From Balneolales bacterium (GTDB lineage: Bacteria; Bacteroidota; Rhodothermia; Balneolales; Natronogracilivirgulaceae), in NCBI GenBank assembly GCA_007116685.1, contig SKIC01000118.1, positions 1 through 17,309 of the forward strand: a stretch of 17,309 bases of DNA, given 5' to 3'. Both the position numbers and the translations under genes were made by a program. Position 1 is the stretch's first letter. Every line of letters begins with the position of its first letter. This document shows positions 15,159 to 17,309 of this stretch, one piece after another. The notes under the pieces were generated by a model. It saw only the letters and a list, made by a program, of their open reading frames with translations, ran no database searches and was not told the origin of the DNA.

Positions 15159-15926
15159 TTAAAATTCGGTTTCTCTCCAATTGATATCCAACATACAAGC
15201 TGGCTTGCCATTCTTTTTAATGGTGTGATGTGTCGTCAAATCATTTTGCTGCATTTCAACAACAATGTCGTCGTCTTGCAGAACCTCAGATCTAAAAACG
15301 ACATCAAATGAAGTAAGCTCGTGGCTGTTATAAAAGTCGGTTGGGACGCTCTCCATTGCCCATTCAATAAATCGGACATTATTAACATGGATATTGCGGT
15401 CTAAGTCAGACATTCTCACTTTTATGGGTAGGCTTGCCTCAGCCTCCGTAACTCCATTCACTTTGTTTTCCGGAAATTGAATCACGGGCTCCGGATATAA
15501 ACCCGCCATTTGCTTGACCTCATCAGGAACAAACAATGGTCGCCGAGTTTCGAGATTCATAACTACCCATGCTGACCTCCCTTTGGCTACGAGTTGCCCA
15601 TCTTCCGTATGTACTTCAAAATCTCGATAAGCAAATAATCGCTCTCCACCTGTTGGCCAGGTTTTTACGATTACATTCTTCATGTGCATAGGCAAATAAT
15701 GGACTTCCACATAAATACGGCTCAAAACCCAAGTAGTACCGGCATTGTGTAAATCTTCAACTGCCCAACCTAAAGTCATGGCATGGCGGCCGGCAATATC
15801 CTGAAGAAAATTAGCCAAATTTGCTGGCGTCAGACGGTCTCGATGATCTGTAAGAAAGGTAAAAACGGGATACGTAAACGTGTAAGGCTCTCGCAAAATG
15901 TTGGCTGCTAAGTGTTTGGATTTCAA
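15159..15926 (-). CDS. Acyl-ACP thioesterase (FatA/FatB-type)
   Basis: This 255-residue enzyme releases free fatty acids from acyl carrier protein. It is a double hot-dog protein of the PF01643 family, like plant FatA/FatB and bacterial acyl-ACP thioesterases. The N-terminal half (about 14-125) carries a substrate-binding hot-dog, with NLANFLQDIAGRHA, GTTWVLSR and WPTGGERLFAYRDFEV. The second half carries the active-site stretch SDLDRNIHVNNVRFIEWAMES (from residue 173), with Asp176, Asn178 and His180 in the places of the catalytic residues of plant enzymes. The start is TTG at 15926: an in-frame stop lies just upstream at 15933-15935, and there is no ATG before residue 50. A second TTG at residue 11 is possible. 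The fatty acids may feed membrane lipid or lipoprotein turnover; this is inference. Confidence 0.93.
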   Translation of the reverse strand: MKSKHLAANILREPYTFTYPVFTFLTDHRDRLTPANLANFLQDIAGRHAMTLGWAVEDLHNAGTTWVLSRIYVEVHYLPMHMKNVIVKTWPTGGERLFAYRDFEVHTEDGQLVAKGRSAWVVMNLETRRPLFVPDEVKQMAGLYPEPVIQFPENKVNGVTEAEASLPIKVRMSDLDRNIHVNNVRFIEWAMESVPTDFYNSHELTSFDVVFRSEVLQDDDIVVEMQQNDLTTHHTIKKNGKPACMLDINWRETEF

Positions 15927-16058
15927 ATTGCTCTAAAATAAGCTTCGCAATTAAGAACTAAAATGGTTACATGCAGGCTAAAGAAATTCTTTCAATTATT
16001 AACAATCAATAATTCGTTTACTTGCTGAAACTAATATGTTATTTGCTCAAAACGTGAT

Positions 16059-16112
16059 TTTTTATGGTTGACCATAAAAATTAGCGCTAAAATTTATGGT
16101 CAACCATGAAAA
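16059..16112. promoter_or_regulatory. Nested 54-bp palindrome with two inverted operator-like sites
   Basis: Arms 16059-16078 and 16093-16112 match in 19 of 20 positions around the central palindrome TTAGCGCTAA (16081-16090). Each arm is itself palindromic: 16059-16080 is a perfect 10+2+10 site centred on ATGGTTGACCAT, and 16093-16110 is its inverted copy centred on ATGGTCAACCAT with one mismatch. The two site centres are 32 bp apart, about three helical turns. The T-rich side precedes and the A-rich side follows on both strands, the opposite of an intrinsic terminator. It lies 133 bp upstream of the thioesterase start and beyond the photolyase stop. An operator pair for a dimeric regulator is the best reading; the regulator is unknown. 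Confidence 0.6.
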
Positions 16113-16177
16113 TTAGTGAATTTAGCATTTTGAGTGTGGCATTAAATCTTGTCGGTAAAGTTTATTCCTAATTAAAC

Positions 16178-17309
16178 TCACCCGAACAAACCCGGTCCAA
16201 ATCGCTTTAGATATTCCTTGAGCTTTACTTTTTTCTCGGTGCTTGCGCTGGTCATATAACGGACTTTCCCGAAGATTTCCCGCTCCGGTCCCCACGGGCG
16301 GTCGAAACGACCTAAAGTCCAGAAAATGCCGGAATAACTGTTGGGATCCCGTCCGTCGATAGCGTACCAATTGTTTAAATCGATGAGATATTTTAGTGCA
16401 GTACGAGCATCGGGTGTCCAATGGAGGATTTTTTTGCCCCAAAGCATTCTGAGATAATTATGAATTCGGCCTTCCGCCACCAATTGACGCTGAGCGGCAT
16501 TCCAGATAGGATCATGGGTTTTTGCGTCGGTAAATTCTTCGTAAGAATAGACGTATTCTCGTGGATCAGAATCGTGCTCTTCCAATGTTTGAATAGCCCA
16601 ATCCGGCAGTGAATCAAACTCATCGTAATTCGGTACATGATGAGCAAAATGAAAGCCAACCTCGCGCCAGGTGATGACTTCATCCAGAAATCCTTCGATG
16701 TTATCATCAGCCCTAAAAAAGCCTCGGTTCTTGCCGTTTACAGATTTTAATTCGCTCACATCCCAAGATGACGGCAGTTCATCAAAAACGGCTTTTACAA
16801 TTTCATATTCGGATATTTTTCCGAAATGTAACCACGGACTCAACCGGCTGGTGCGTTCCAAATCAGGATCGTTGCGGTCATCGTCATAGGCAAATAAATC
16901 CTTTTTAATAAAATTCCGCATGCGCTCCAAAGCAGCTTTTCGGGTTCCCTCCATGTCTAACTTTGAAATATCCTGACGGACGGGTAATTTTTTGATGAAT
17001 GCCTCTCGGTCTTTCAATAATTCAGAAGCATCCGGCCATTTCTCTAAATGAGATTTACCCAAATCGATGTGAGTACGTTTTTTGAGATCGTCCAGTGGAC
17101 TTTCTTTGGGCGGCTGAGTCCAGGCTTCCACAAAATTCTTCTGCATGATTTTCCGGAATATATACGCGGAATAGGGCGCCTTATCTGTCAGCCCAAGTGG
17201 AATTATGCCGTTGGAATCAATCGTGTGAAATGGGATGCTCAGTTTTTTTTCCAGACTTTCGTTATGCTGACGAATTATATAAACCGGATATTCATCGCTA
17301 ATCAGAATA
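16178..17309 (-). CDS. Class II deoxyribodipyrimidine photolyase, N-terminus outside the window
   Basis: This flavoprotein repairs UV-made cyclobutane pyrimidine dimers using blue light. The frame stays open from the right edge to the stop at 16178, so ATG 17146 is internal; about 376 residues are visible. The first visible residues (ILISDEYPVYIIRQHNES, then FHTIDSNGIIPLG and KAPYSAYIFRKIM) belong to the Rossmann-like antenna domain and have the class II pattern. The FAD-binding domain follows with LSPWLHFGKISEYEIV, WREVGFHFAHHVPNYDEFDS, DPIWNAAQRQLVAEGRIHNY, LRMLWGKKILHW, NNWYAIDGRDPNSYSGIFW and RPWGPEREIFGKVRYM. These fit class II rather than class I photolyases or cryptochromes. It is complete at the C-terminus. 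It lies on the same strand as the thioesterase, 251 bp upstream, and is probably transcribed separately. Confidence 0.93.
   Translation of the reverse strand, partial: ILISDEYPVYIIRQHNESLEKKLSIPFHTIDSNGIIPLGLTDKAPYSAYIFRKIMQKNFVEAWTQPPKESPLDDLKKRTHIDLGKSHLEKWPDASELLKDREAFIKKLPVRQDISKLDMEGTRKAALERMRNFIKKDLFAYDDDRNDPDLERTSRLSPWLHFGKISEYEIVKAVFDELPSSWDVSELKSVNGKNRGFFRADDNIEGFLDEVITWREVGFHFAHHVPNYDEFDSLPDWAIQTLEEHDSDPREYVYSYEEFTDAKTHDPIWNAAQRQLVAEGRIHNYLRMLWGKKILHWTPDARTALKYLIDLNNWYAIDGRDPNSYSGIFWTLGRFDRPWGPEREIFGKVRYMTSASTEKKVKLKEYLKRFGPGLFG

Noticed and set aside
16122..16442. Minus-strand frame overlapping the photolyase C-terminus
   Set aside because: It is out of frame with the well-supported photolyase and has compositionally odd basic content with no motif.
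1..17309. tRNA, rRNA, CRISPR array, insertion sequence or prophage
   Set aside because: I scanned the gaps for T-loop-like motifs, regularly spaced repeats, transposase motifs and terminal inverted repeats and found none.

Overview
The window looks like chromosomal DNA from a member of the Balneolota/Rhodothermota/Bacteroidota group, most likely a Balneolaceae-like marine or halophilic bacterium. The signs are a type IX secretion sorting domain opening with QNYPNPFNP on a huge secreted subtilase, a bacillithiol-pathway deacetylase, a class II photolyase, many exported proteins, AT-rich DNA and TAnnTTTG promoter motifs. The assignment is inferred from protein character, not from a search.

Layout. 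Positions 1-3500 hold a partial PH-like-domain protein, a small beta-barrel outer-membrane protein (minus), a 79-residue acidic protein with a GTG start, an unrecognised soluble protein (minus), and a two-gene unit of a ChaN-family haem-binding-type protein plus a lipoprotein. Positions 3508-7431 (minus) encode a 1307-residue subtilisin-like protease with a propeptide, two starch-binding/E-set-like modules, a SusE-like module, a jellyroll/MAM-like module, two FN3-like modules and a T9SS tail. A 328-bp gap with weak hairpins separates it from msrB (minus).

Positions 8381-11229 (plus) hold dnaG, with a good promoter match, overlapping an inositol-monophosphatase-family gene (suhB-like). Convergent to these is a minus-strand pair: bshB1, coupled by an ATGA overlap to a four-helix membrane protein resembling DUF1648. 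Positions 12676-14855 (plus) hold an ALDH3-type aldehyde dehydrogenase followed 8 bp later by an ankyrin-repeat lipoprotein. A 303-bp non-coding gap dense in short palindromes follows. Then come, on the minus strand, an acyl-ACP thioesterase with a TTG start, a 251-bp spacer with a nested 54-bp palindrome, and a class II photolyase running off the right edge.

Most genes are housekeeping or stress and redox functions: primase, methionine sulfoxide repair, bacillithiol, aldehyde detoxification and light repair of DNA. Cell-envelope proteins are interspersed. There is no phage, transposon, CRISPR array, tRNA or rRNA, and I do not see a clear new multi-gene system. The best candidates for something undescribed are the two structured non-coding regions (14868-15114 and 16059-16112) and a few uncharacterised exported proteins.
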